Positions 46,659 to 54,513 of a stretch of 64,000 bases of DNA are shown piece after piece. Both the position numbers and the translations under genes were made by a program. Position 1 is the first letter of the stretch. Every line of letters starts with the position of its first letter. Source of the DNA: Clostridia bacterium (lineage in GTDB: Bacteria; Bacillota_A; Clostridia; Christensenellales; Aristaeellaceae); contig JAFWUC010000071.1 of assembly GCA_017518705.1 (NCBI GenBank), forward strand, positions 3,007 through 67,006. The letters are read 5' to 3'. The notes beneath the pieces were generated by a model that worked only from the letters and a program-made list of their open reading frames with translations, had not been told where the DNA came from and did not search any database.

Positions 46659-47534
46659 ATGTATACAGCCGGCATAGACATAGGCGGCACGAACATCAAA
46701 TTCGGTATATTCGACAGCGAAATGAACTGCGTGCACACGGAGCTGGCCAAGTCCGTAAGGGGCGACAGCCTGGCGCTCGCGCGGCAGATCAAATATCTTA
46801 TAGACCAGAGCCCCGTAAAGCCGGACATCATCGGCGCGGGCGTGCCGGGCGCGGCGTACCGGCCTTCCGGCAAGGTCAACAGCGGCAACCTGCGCTGGGC
46901 GGGGGTGTACTTCGGAAAGACGCTCAGCGAAGTCACCGGGCTTAAAGTGTGGCTGGACAACGACGCCCAGTGCGCCCTGATGGCGGAGACGCTGGAGGGC
47001 GGCGCGTGCTTCGGGCTCAAGAGCGTGGTGTACCTGACGCTGGGCACCGGCGTGGGCGGCGCGCTGCTCATAGACGGCAAACCCTACCGGGGACATGACA
47101 ACGCCGCGGCGGAGCTGGGCCACTTCATTACACACGCGGACGGGCTCAGGTGCGGCTGCGGATTGAACGGCTGTTTCGAGATGTACGCTTCCGCGGGAGC
47201 GCTCTCCCGCATGGCGGGGGGCGTAAGGGCGCGCCAGGCGCTGGACCGGGCTGCCCAGGGCGATCCGGCCATGCTGCAGGCGGTGAACAAGTATACCAAG
47301 GAGCTGGCCATAGGCGTGTGCTCCCTGTACATGATGTTCCGCCCGCAGGCGATAGTGCTGGGCGGCGGCGTGAGCGCGGGTGGCGAGATACTCCTGGAGC
47401 ACATTTTCAAACACGTGCCCTCCTGCTACAACCTGGACGCCGACGTGATACGCCGGGTGCTCAGGCTGGCGACCGCCCGCAACGACGCGGGCATGCGCGG
47501 CGCCGCGGTGCTGGCGAACATGAACCTGAAATAA
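46659..47534 (+). CDS. ROK family sugar kinase
   Basis: 291 residues. The ROK pattern is visible: GIDIGGTNIKFGIFD (phosphate loop), VYLTLGTGVGGALLIDGKPY, GHFITHADGLRCGCGLNGCF with the zinc CxCGxxGC motif, and VLGGGVSAGG. It phosphorylates glucose or another hexose, or may act as a kinase of N-acetyl sugars. The ribosome site is weak (GGGCGG). A ROK glucokinase fits the nearby glycogen genes, but no proof is given by position. Confidence 0.92.
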   Translation: MYTAGIDIGGTNIKFGIFDSEMNCVHTELAKSVRGDSLALARQIKYLIDQSPVKPDIIGAGVPGAAYRPSGKVNSGNLRWAGVYFGKTLSEVTGLKVWLDNDAQCALMAETLEGGACFGLKSVVYLTLGTGVGGALLIDGKPYRGHDNAAAELGHFITHADGLRCGCGLNGCFEMYASAGALSRMAGGVRARQALDRAAQGDPAMLQAVNKYTKELAIGVCSLYMMFRPQAIVLGGGVSAGGEILLEHIFKHVPSCYNLDADVIRRVLRLATARNDAGMRGAAVLANMNLK

Positions 47535-47562
47535 ACAGCAAACACCTTCGGAGGTTTTTTAT

Positions 47563-48342
47563 ATGAAGCTTGTCACATTCAATATCCGCTGCGAATCCGC
47601 CGTCGACGGAGTGAACCGCTTCTTTTTCAGGCGGGGCCTGATACTGGACTACATCGAGCGGCAGCAGCCGGACGTGATCTGCTTCCAGGAAATGAAGCAC
47701 GAAATGAACTCTTACATGCGAGAGCACCTGGCCCATATCGGCTACACGCTGGTAGGCGGAGGCAGGGGCAGCGACTGGGAGAGCGAGCACAACCCTGTCG
47801 CCTTCAAACACGACAAGTACGAACTTTTGGGCCTGGACACCACGTGGCTGAGCGAAACGCCCTACGTGCCGGGCTCCAGGTATCCCCTGCAGAGCAGCTG
47901 CCCGCGCATAATCACCTGGGCGCTGCTAAGGGCGCTGGACAAGGGCGAGCCCTTCCACATTTTCAATACCCACCTGGACCACGAGCAGGCGGACGCCCGG
48001 ATAAGAGGCGCGAAGCGGGTGTGCGAAGTTATCGCGCAGCAGACCGGGCGCCGGGACTTCCCCTTCGCCCTGTGCGGGGACTTTAACGCCTACCCGCAGG
48101 ACGAGGAACTGGGCGTGTTCTACAAAAGCCCCCTCGGCATGACAGAGCAGACCGAAGGCATGGGCACCACCTGGCATAACTGGGGCAGGGGCACCTCTCC
48201 CCAGATCGACTACATCTTCACCCGGGGCTTCGAGCGGGTCGGAGAGGTGGTCAAGTGGGACCAGGAGCTTAACGGCATCTACCTGTCCGACCACTATCCC
48301 CTGGAGGCGGAACTTGTGCGTACCGACGGAGGCAAGGCTTGA
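47563..48342 (+). CDS. Endonuclease/exonuclease/phosphatase (EEP) family protein
   Basis: 259 residues. The DNase-I-like fold shows TFNIRCESAVDGVNRFFFRR, VICFQEMKHEMNSYM with the catalytic Glu, FNTHLDHEQADARIRGAK, CGDFNAYPQ and DYIFTRGF plus LSDHYPLEAEL at the end. It may be a phosphodiesterase acting on nucleic acid or lipid headgroups. There is no signal peptide. Its stop overlaps the TTG start of rimM. Confidence 0.93.
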   Translation: MKLVTFNIRCESAVDGVNRFFFRRGLILDYIERQQPDVICFQEMKHEMNSYMREHLAHIGYTLVGGGRGSDWESEHNPVAFKHDKYELLGLDTTWLSETPYVPGSRYPLQSSCPRIITWALLRALDKGEPFHIFNTHLDHEQADARIRGAKRVCEVIAQQTGRRDFPFALCGDFNAYPQDEELGVFYKSPLGMTEQTEGMGTTWHNWGRGTSPQIDYIFTRGFERVGEVVKWDQELNGIYLSDHYPLEAELVRTDGGKA

Positions 48343-48869
48343 AGGAATACATAGAGGTGGGGCAGATAGTCAAGCCCCAGGGCATAAAGGGCGAGGTCAA
48401 GCTGATGCCCCTGACCGACGACCCGCTGCGCTTTGAAGGGGAGAACACCTTTTTCTTTGAGGAAAACGGCGCTTACACGCCCGTCACCGCCCGCTTTTCC
48501 CGCTTTGACGGCCAGGCGGTGTATCTGTTCATAGACGGCGTCAGCGACAGGAACGCCGCCGAGAAACTCAGGGGCAGGTACCTGCTGGTGGACCGCGCCC
48601 ACGCGGCGCAGCTGGACGAGGACGAGTTTTTCATAGTCGACCTTATCGGGCTCAACGGCTACGACGAGACGGGCAAAAGCTACGGCACGCTCACGGAAGT
48701 CATGCAGCCCGGCGGCAACGACGTGTACGTGTTCGTGGACAAAAAAGCCCGTAAGGAATACCTTATCCCCGCGCTCAAAAGCGTGGTGATCTCTACCGAC
48801 CCGGCAAAGGGCGAGATGATCTTCGATTCCGTGCGGCTTAACGAAGTCAGCGTGATAAATGACATTTAA
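48339..48869 (+). CDS. rimM: 16S rRNA processing protein RimM
   Basis: 176 residues, starting at a TTG that overlaps the previous stop (TTGA), with GGAGGC upstream. It begins EYIEVGQIVKPQGIKGEVKL, then PLTDDPLRFE and the PRC-barrel part FIVDLIGL, ending PALKSVV. RimM helps mature the 30S head domain, usually next to trmD. It overlaps trmD by 11 bases. Confidence 0.96.
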   Translation: MKEYIEVGQIVKPQGIKGEVKLMPLTDDPLRFEGENTFFFEENGAYTPVTARFSRFDGQAVYLFIDGVSDRNAAEKLRGRYLLVDRAHAAQLDEDEFFIVDLIGLNGYDETGKSYGTLTEVMQPGGNDVYVFVDKKARKEYLIPALKSVVISTDPAKGEMIFDSVRLNEVSVINDI

Positions 48870-50151
48870 GATCCTTACGATTTTCCCCGGTATGGTGGAG
48901 GCGGTCCTTGACGAAAGCATACTGGGCCGCGCCCGTAAAAGCGGGCTTATCAAGACGGAGGTCATAGACATCCGTCCTTTTTCCGCGTCCAAGCATAAAA
49001 ACACCGACGACACGCCTTACGGCGGCGGCGCGGGCATGCTGATGACGCCCCAGCCCGTGTTCGACGCGATGAAGTACGCCATGGGAGAGGGCTTTTCCGG
49101 CAAAAGGATATACCTGTCCCCCAGGGGCGGCGCGTTCACCCAGCAGAAGGCCGGGGAGCTTGCGAAGGAAGACACGCTGATACTGCTGTGCGGGCACTAC
49201 GAAGGCCTGGACCAGCGGGCGATAGACCTGTGCATAGACGAGGAGATCTCCGTGGGGGACTACGTGCTCACCGGCGGGGAACTGGGCGCGCTCATAATCA
49301 CGGACGCGGTGGCGCGGCTGGTGGACGGAGTGCTGGGCTGCGCCGAAAGCAGCCGTGACGAAAGCTTTTCCGACGGCCTGCTGGAGTATCCCCAGTACAC
49401 CCGCCCGCGGGAGTTCTGCGGGCTGACGGTGCCCGAAGTGCTGTTAAACGGCAACCAGGCGGACATAGACGCCTGGAGAAAAAAGGAGGCGCTCAGGCTT
49501 ACCCTGGACCGCCGCCCGGAGCTGCTCGAGGGAGCGGCGCTGTCCAGGCAGGACAGGAGCCTGCTCAGGGAGATAAAGCGGGAACAGCCCTGCGAAAAAG
49601 TGTATTTCGGCGGCTGTCCCGAGGAACTGAAGCTCAGGCTGATCGAGCAGGGCGGGGGCAGGACAGTGTCTTCAGCCAAAGAGAACGCCCGCTTTGCCGC
49701 GCTGTTTGAGCCCGAAGAAGGGGACTTTGGCGGATACGACCGCGTGTTCACCGCGTTTTGCTCGGAGGGCGCGCTGGCGTTTTCGCCCCTTGCCTTCGAC
49801 CCCGCGGTGATGGAGATAAGCGGGGACGAGGGGATAGGCGAGGTGCTGCTGTTCGGGGGCAGCGATTTCGATTTCGCCTGCGTGGCCGCGCGGCTGCTGC
49901 CAGTCAGGGAAGTAAAGGACGGAGTCGTGAAATACGGTTCCTCCCGCCGCATACGCCATATCCCCGCCGAAAAGCCCCGGCTGCTGTGCAGGTTCAAGGA
50001 CGGCGGCGAAACGAACAGTCCCCTGAACCCGTATTCCCAGGCTTTCGTGAAGTGGCTGGCCGATTTCCTCAGGTCGGGCGGCGGCGAAGCGGAAAACCGG
50101 GCGGAAACGGCAAAACAGATATACGGACAGATAAAACACGGCGCCGAATAG
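48859..50151 (+). CDS. trmD: tRNA (guanine-37-N1)-methyltransferase with a long C-terminal extension
   Basis: 430 residues, against about 240-255 for the family. The first 242 residues are a complete TrmD: MTFKILTIFPGMVEAVL, the knot motifs YGGGAGM, LLCGHYEGLDQR and SVGDYVLTGGE, and the catalytic SDGLLEYPQYTRP. From about residue 243 there are a further 188 residues with no family I know (CEKVYFGGCPEELKLRLIEQ, LLFGGSDFDFACVAARLLPV). The frame is open throughout, with no frameshift; the join is at KREQPCEK. The enzyme adds a methyl group to G37 of tRNAs; the extension is unexplained. A terminator overlaps the end. Confidence 0.95.
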   Translation: MTFKILTIFPGMVEAVLDESILGRARKSGLIKTEVIDIRPFSASKHKNTDDTPYGGGAGMLMTPQPVFDAMKYAMGEGFSGKRIYLSPRGGAFTQQKAGELAKEDTLILLCGHYEGLDQRAIDLCIDEEISVGDYVLTGGELGALIITDAVARLVDGVLGCAESSRDESFSDGLLEYPQYTRPREFCGLTVPEVLLNGNQADIDAWRKKEALRLTLDRRPELLEGAALSRQDRSLLREIKREQPCEKVYFGGCPEELKLRLIEQGGGRTVSSAKENARFAALFEPEEGDFGGYDRVFTAFCSEGALAFSPLAFDPAVMEISGDEGIGEVLLFGGSDFDFACVAARLLPVREVKDGVVKYGSSRRIRHIPAEKPRLLCRFKDGGETNSPLNPYSQAFVKWLADFLRSGGGEAENRAETAKQIYGQIKHGAE

Positions 50152-50167
50152 CGGACGCCGTGTTTTT
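50136..50167 (+). terminator. Terminator overlapping the end of trmD
   Basis: ACACGGCG / CGCCGTGT with the trmD stop codon in the loop, followed by TTTTT. Confidence 0.8.
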
Positions 50168-50200
50168 ATGCGCTGTGACTTTATAGCGGGGAAATGCGCC

Positions 50201-50791
50201 TTATTCCTCCGCCGCCGCTTTGACGGCGGTGGAAAGCGCGCGCACCATTGTCTCTACTGGCAGGCAGAACTGCCCCGGGTGGCGGGGTTCCTGCTCGAGG
50301 CACCAAGGCAGGTGGATGAAGTCCGCCCGCACGGGTGAACCTTTCAGGTGCTCCAGCGCCAGGTAGAACACGTCGTTGCACACGAACGTGCCCGCGCTTT
50401 CGCTCACCCGGGCGGGGATGCCCTCTTTGAGTATCGCCTCCGCCAGCAGCGCGGGGTCCAGGGTGGCGGAAAGTTCGCCCGGGCCACCTTCGATTATCTT
50501 TTCCGAAAGGCAGACCCTGCCGGCGTTGTCCGGCGCCTTGGCGTTCCTTTCGTTGACCGCCCGCCTTTCGGGAGTGACGGCGTCCCGTCCGCCCGCCTGA
50601 CCGACCATTATCACCCTGTCGGGCTTTACGCGCCCGATCTCGGCTATCAACAGCCGGCCCGCCGTTTCGTATTCCACGGGCAGGATAAGCTTATATATCC
50701 CTTCGCCTTCCAGGCGCTTTACCGCTTCCTCGGCGGGATTGATCTCCTCCCCGCCGAAGGGCTCGAAGGCGCTGATCAGCAGTTTTTTCAT
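50201..50791 (-). CDS. pcp: Pyroglutamyl-peptidase I
   Basis: 196 residues. It begins LLISAFEPFGGEEINPAEEAV; the catalytic Glu is in VTPERRAVNERNAK, the Cys in AGTFVCNDVFYL and the His in DFIHLPWCLEQ. This C15 peptidase removes pyroglutamate from peptide amino termini. It has GGGAGG upstream. It stands alone, convergent with trmD. Confidence 0.95.
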   Translation of the reverse strand: MKKLLISAFEPFGGEEINPAEEAVKRLEGEGIYKLILPVEYETAGRLLIAEIGRVKPDRVIMVGQAGGRDAVTPERRAVNERNAKAPDNAGRVCLSEKIIEGGPGELSATLDPALLAEAILKEGIPARVSESAGTFVCNDVFYLALEHLKGSPVRADFIHLPWCLEQEPRHPGQFCLPVETMVRALSTAVKAAAEE

Positions 50792-50908
50792 GGGAGCACC
50801 TCCCGTTTGACGGAAAAATTAACAGTTTCTGTCGCAAAAGCGACTTTACCTTACAGGGAATTGTATTATAATTATCCTGCGAATGCAAGACAAACGGAGG
50901 AATTTATA

Positions 50909-51121
50909 ATGGAAAAATACGTGGAATCCACCACTCTTATCGGCCAGATCGTGCGTGAGTATCCCGAAGCCATCGAAGTGCTGCTGTCCAGCGGCATGCA
51001 CTGCCTGGGCTGCCCCGCCTCTCAGGCGGAGAGCATCGCGGATGCCTGCATGGTGCACGGCATCGACGCGGACGAGTTGCTCGAAGCGGTGAACGCCGCC
51101 ATCGCCGAAGCCAGAAAGTAA
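50909..51121 (+). CDS. DUF1858 domain protein
   Basis: 70 residues. The whole protein is the DUF1858 fold: TLIGQIVREYPEAIEVLLSS, GMHCLGCPASQAESI and a final helical DADELLEAVNAAI. The CxxC motif in HCLGCP suggests a metal or redox role; the function is unknown. The ATG at 50909 has CGGAGG ahead, and a TATAAT lies at 50867-50872. It is monocistronic, with a terminator behind it. Confidence 0.93.
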   Translation: MEKYVESTTLIGQIVREYPEAIEVLLSSGMHCLGCPASQAESIADACMVHGIDADELLEAVNAAIAEARK

Positions 51122-51138
51122 GAGCTGACGATAACAAA

Positions 51139-51170
51139 GACCCGCCGGAAAACCCGGCGGGTCCTTTTTT
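51139..51170 (+). terminator. Terminator of the DUF1858 gene
   Basis: Perfect 10-bp stem GACCCGCCGG / CCGGCGGGTC with a 5-base loop, then CTTTTTT. Confidence 0.87.
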
Positions 51171-51264
51171 ATGCCGGGGGTTTCCCGGCAGGGAAAAACT
51201 TAGTTCTCGGCGTCGTACACCGCAGCCTTCTCCTCGTGGATGGCGTCGCGGGCGGCGGCGGGAA

Positions 51265-51297
51265 TAAAAAACAGAGGGGGGAAGCGTTCCCCCTCTG
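51265..51297 (-). terminator. Terminator of the uracil permease gene
   Basis: On the minus strand CAGAGGGGG / CCCCCTCTG, followed by a run of six T. Confidence 0.82.
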
Positions 51298-51310
51298 CGG
51301 GTATTACGGA

Positions 51311-52777
51311 TTATTCCTTGACTTTGCCCATGTTCTCGGCGTGGCCGGACACCATGTTGTCCTCGCCGGAAGACATCTTGCCGTTGTTTACCAGCAGGTT
51401 GGTGATGATGCCCATGATCATGGCGGTAGCCAGCGCTGAGATGGTCAGCAGCGCGCCGCCGGTGATGTCGTTGTGGCCGAAGCTCAGGGTCAGGCCGCCG
51501 ATGCCGCACACCAGTATGGCCGCGACCACGAACAGGTTCTTGCTGTTGCCCAGGTCCACGTTCTTGAGCATCTGCAGACCGCTGACGGCGATGAAGCCGT
51601 ACATGGCGATGCAGGCGCCGCCCATGACGCACTTGGGGATGGAGTTGATGAAGGCCACGAAGGGGGTGAAGAAGGAGAGCGCCACGCAGCCGATGGCCGC
51701 GCCCAGGATGCTCACTATGGAAGCGTTGCCGGTGATGGCCACGCAGCCGATGGATTCGCCGTAAGTGGTGTTGGCCGCGCCGCCGAACACGCCGCCCACG
51801 ATGGAGCCTACGCCGTCGCCCAGCAGGGTCTTGTCCAGGCCGGGATCGGTGATGAGGTCGCGGTTGATGATGTTGGAGAGGTTCTTGTGGTCAGCCATGT
51901 GCTGCGCCAGCTCCACAACGCCGATCGGGATAAAGGTGAGGGCGATGTTGGCGATATCGGAACCGGTGAGCTTGATGGCGCCGTAGGTGTTCTCGGCGAT
52001 CTCGCCGGCCTCGACCAGCTTGGTCTCAAAAGCTCTTAAGAAAGTGAACTTGGGGTAGTCCAGTATGCTGGTGAACTTGAAGGGCTTGAAGGTGGCAGCC
52101 AGGGTGTCCAGGTCGATGATCTTGAGCACCGCGGTGTCGGTGGCCCTGCCGATCAGGGTGAGGATGAGGGCGAGCAGGTAGCCCGCGCCGATGCCGATGA
52201 TGAAGGGGATCAGCTTCATGCCCTTGGTGCCCTTGATGGAGGCGAACACGATGGCCAGGAAGGTGCAAGCGCCGACCAGGATGTAGAGCAGGCTGTAGTC
52301 AGCGCCGCCGTTGGTGCTCATCCAGCCGGTGGCGGTGCCGGAAAGGGAAAGACCGATCAGGGCGACGATGGGCCCGATGATGACGGCGGGCATGAGCTTG
52401 TTGACCCAGCCGCTGCCGGTAGCCTTGATTATCAGGGCCAGCACCACGTACACCAGACCCGCGAAGGCGATGCCGATGATGACGCCCCAGTAGCCGTAGT
52501 TGGCGTGGAGCACGGCTTCATAAGCGCCCAGGAAGGTGAAGCTGGAGCCCAGGAACACGGGGGAGCGCCTCTTGGTGAAGAGCAGGTAGATCAGGGTGCC
52601 GATGCCGGCGCCGCACAGCGCGGCGGCGGGGTCGAACTTGATGGCGCCGTTGGTGTAGCCGGTCATGATCATGGGCACCAGCAGGGTGGCGGCCATGATG
52701 GCGATCATCTGCTGGAACGCGAAGACGATAGTCTTGCCCAGACCCGGACGGTCGTTGATGTCGTAAATGAGTTTCAT
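51311..52777 (-). CDS. Uracil-xanthine permease (NCS2/UraA-like)
   Basis: 488 residues and about 13-14 hydrophobic segments. The start YDINDRPGLGKTIVFAFQQM and the motifs SSFTFLGAYEAV, AVIIGPIVALIGLSLSG, LTFIPIGVVELAQHMADHKN and TTYGESIGCVA are UraA-type. It imports uracil (or xanthine) with protons. The length is about 50 residues more than E. coli UraA, from a segment around FKFTSILDYPKFTF. A leader with an attenuator-like structure precedes it. Confidence 0.93.
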   Translation of the reverse strand: MKLIYDINDRPGLGKTIVFAFQQMIAIMAATLLVPMIMTGYTNGAIKFDPAAALCGAGIGTLIYLLFTKRRSPVFLGSSFTFLGAYEAVLHANYGYWGVIIGIAFAGLVYVVLALIIKATGSGWVNKLMPAVIIGPIVALIGLSLSGTATGWMSTNGGADYSLLYILVGACTFLAIVFASIKGTKGMKLIPFIIGIGAGYLLALILTLIGRATDTAVLKIIDLDTLAATFKPFKFTSILDYPKFTFLRAFETKLVEAGEIAENTYGAIKLTGSDIANIALTFIPIGVVELAQHMADHKNLSNIINRDLITDPGLDKTLLGDGVGSIVGGVFGGAANTTYGESIGCVAITGNASIVSILGAAIGCVALSFFTPFVAFINSIPKCVMGGACIAMYGFIAVSGLQMLKNVDLGNSKNLFVVAAILVCGIGGLTLSFGHNDITGGALLTISALATAMIMGIITNLLVNNGKMSSGEDNMVSGHAENMGKVKE

Positions 52778-52816
52778 GTGGACTCTCCTTTAGTTAGATT
52801 GTGAGAGCGGGCAATC

Positions 52817-52900
52817 AAAAAACCTTGCCAGAGCTCCGATCTTTATCTGAGCATGGCAAGGCTGTAATCGCATTTACCGTGTGTGGACTGCGCTCTTGCC
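52817..52900 (-). promoter_or_regulatory. Transcription attenuator in the uracil permease leader
   Basis: On the minus strand, segment A GGCAAG (52900-52895) can pair with segment B CCTTGCCA (52861-52854), and B can instead pair with segment C TGGCAAGG (52830-52823), which is followed by six T. B-C is a terminator and A-B an antiterminator, the arrangement of a leader attenuator. A pyrimidine signal (PyrR or a similar regulator) is likely by function, but I do not see an exact PyrR site. Confidence 0.62.
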
Positions 52901-53034
52901 AATATCTCGTATTGGATTAAAGATTGCTTCCGTTTTCACTTGGGATATTGTATAATAGGAGCTGACGTTTGTCAAAGGGAGATTGTGTTAAAAAAAACGG
53001 CTGCGCTTTCTCCGCGCGGCATCGGGAGGAACAT

Positions 53035-53550
53035 ATGATAAGCACCGAAAGGCTCGTTTTAAGGCGGGTGCGCGCCGAGGACTGGAAGGGATTGCAGCTC
53101 ATCTGGGCGGACGCGGCGAAAAGCAGGTACGCCAGGTACGACAAGCCCAACGACCTGTCCGACGTAGCCGTGCAGAAGCGGATCGCCAGGTGGGCTTCCT
53201 TCGCGGACAGCGACGGGCACATGTTTTTCGCGGTATGCCTTGGCGAAACGGTGATCGGCTACGTGGCGTTCAATAAAAGGGAAGAGGGATACGAAGTCGG
53301 CTACTGTTTCCGCTCCGATTTCCACGGCAGGGGCTACGCGCGCGAGAGCCTTTCGGCGCTGACGGAGCTTATGAAGGCAAAGGGGACGAAGCTGATCACG
53401 GCGGGCACCGCGCTTGCCAACGCCCCTTCCGTAAGGCTGCTGGAGCGCCTGGGCTTTGTGCTGACCGGCACCGAGCAGGTATCGTTTTATAAGGATGAAA
53501 ACGGCGATGACATCGTGTTTGAGGGCGGGATATACGAACTTAAACTGTAG
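53035..53550 (+). CDS. GNAT family N-acetyltransferase (RimJ-like)
   Basis: 171 residues from the ATG at 53035 with GGGAGGAA upstream. It begins ISTERLVLRRVRAEDWKGLQ, with the coenzyme-A loop CFRSDFHGRGYARESLSAL and the late ANAPSVRLLERLGFVLTGTE. It is of the RimJ/RimL type, acetylating an amino terminus or a small amine. A TATAAT lies at 52951-52956. It is followed by a terminator. Confidence 0.93.
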   Translation: MISTERLVLRRVRAEDWKGLQLIWADAAKSRYARYDKPNDLSDVAVQKRIARWASFADSDGHMFFAVCLGETVIGYVAFNKREEGYEVGYCFRSDFHGRGYARESLSALTELMKAKGTKLITAGTALANAPSVRLLERLGFVLTGTEQVSFYKDENGDDIVFEGGIYELKL

Positions 53551-53562
53551 GCAGGCATAAAA

Positions 53563-53598
53563 GGGGGACGCTCTCCGAATGGGAGGGCGTCCCTGTTT
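53563..53598 (+). terminator. Terminator after the GNAT gene
   Basis: GGGACGCTCTCC pairs with GGAGGGCGTCCC (one G-U pair), followed by TGTTTTC. It lies between convergent genes. Confidence 0.7.
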
Positions 53599-53609
53599 TC
53601 ATGCGTTTG

Positions 53610-54425
53610 TCAGATATCCAGCGTCTTTAGGTAGTCTATGGACATGCGGGCGGCCTCAAGGGGCGTGCGTCCCCTGCTCTCGTCCTGCTCCACGACGACC
53701 CAGCCCGCACCCGCCTGCTTCGCGGCGGCGCACACGGCGGGGAAGTCCTGGCAGCCGTAGCCCACGGGACGGAACTCGAACTCGATCTCGCCCTCCTTGG
53801 CGCTGTCGTCCGCCATGCCGATCAGGGCGTAGGGGTTCTTGCCCTCGGTCTTCTTGCCCACGTAGTCCTTAAGGTGCACGATGGGCGCGCGGCCCGCGTA
53901 CTTGAGCACGTAGGCGGCGGGGTCGGCGCCGGCGTACTTAGCCCAGCAGGTGTCCACTTCGGTCTTAAGGTACTTTTCGTCGATGGCGTCGTAGATGAAG
54001 TCCAGCCCGTACTCGCCGGAGATGGCGGTGAACTCAAAGTCGTGGTTGTGGTACAGAAGGGTGATGCCCGCCTTTTCGCACAGCTCGCCGAACTTGCGCA
54101 TCACGGCGAGGGTGCGGGCGAACTTCGCTCCGCCGGGGCGGCTCTCCGCGTCCGTGTAGGGCACGGCAATGTACTCGCAGCCCAGCAGTTTGTAATCGGA
54201 GATCACCTTGAACATGTCCTTTTCGATCTCCGCCAGGGGCACGTGGGCGGATATGGCGGGGATGCCCGCCTCGTCAAGGCACGCTTTGAACTCCTGGGGA
54301 GTTTTGCCGTACAGGCCCGCCAGCTCCACAGCCTCGTAGCCCATGGCCTTCAGCTGCTTAAGGGTGCCGAGAAGGTCCTTTTCCGCGTCGTCGCGGGCGG
54401 AATAGATCTGATAGCCGATTTTCAT
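53610..54425 (-). CDS. Sugar phosphate isomerase/epimerase family protein (TIM barrel)
   Basis: 271 residues: GYQIYSARDDAEKDLLGTLK, then LKAMGYEAVELAGLYG, ITLLYHNHDFEF, VDTCWAKYAGADP with the metal ligand and IVHLKDYVGKK, ending VVEQDES. Of the three such barrels here this is closest to inosose or hydroxypyruvate-isomerase-type proteins, but the substrate cannot be fixed. It has GGAGGC upstream, next to an 11-bp direct repeat. Confidence 0.9.
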   Translation of the reverse strand: MKIGYQIYSARDDAEKDLLGTLKQLKAMGYEAVELAGLYGKTPQEFKACLDEAGIPAISAHVPLAEIEKDMFKVISDYKLLGCEYIAVPYTDAESRPGGAKFARTLAVMRKFGELCEKAGITLLYHNHDFEFTAISGEYGLDFIYDAIDEKYLKTEVDTCWAKYAGADPAAYVLKYAGRAPIVHLKDYVGKKTEGKNPYALIGMADDSAKEGEIEFEFRPVGYGCQDFPAVCAAAKQAGAGWVVVEQDESRGRTPLEAARMSIDYLKTLDI

Positions 54426-54443
54426 TGGTTTGCCTCCATTGTA

Positions 54444-54469
54444 GGACAGTCGATTGTCGGACAGTCGAT
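54444..54469. repeat. Two-copy 11-bp direct repeat
   Basis: GGACAGTCGAT occurs at 54444-54454 and 54459-54469, a 15-base period, between the TIM-barrel start and the glgA hairpin. Confidence 0.6.
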
Positions 54470-54479
54470 GATGTGGTGC

Positions 54480-54501
54480 GACCCACCCCGAAGGGTGGGT
54501 C
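54480..54501 (-). other. Very stable UUCG hairpin behind glgA
   Basis: On the minus strand GACCCACCC-TTCG-GGGTGGGTC: a 9-bp stem capped by a UUCG tetraloop, 12 bases after the glgA stop. No T-tract follows, so a stability or processing role is as likely as termination. Confidence 0.6.
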
Positions 54502-54513
54502 TTAAGACAGGTT

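Noticed and set aside
50831..50844. GTCGC-AAAA-GCGAC hairpin between pcp and the DUF1858 gene as a terminator
   Set aside because: Only 5 bp and without a T-run on either strand; pcp and DUF1858 diverge here, so a terminator is not expected.
52817..52905. Purine or guanine riboswitch before the permease gene
   Set aside because: The permease is of the uracil type and the conserved core bases of the purine aptamer are not present; a simple attenuator explains the structure.
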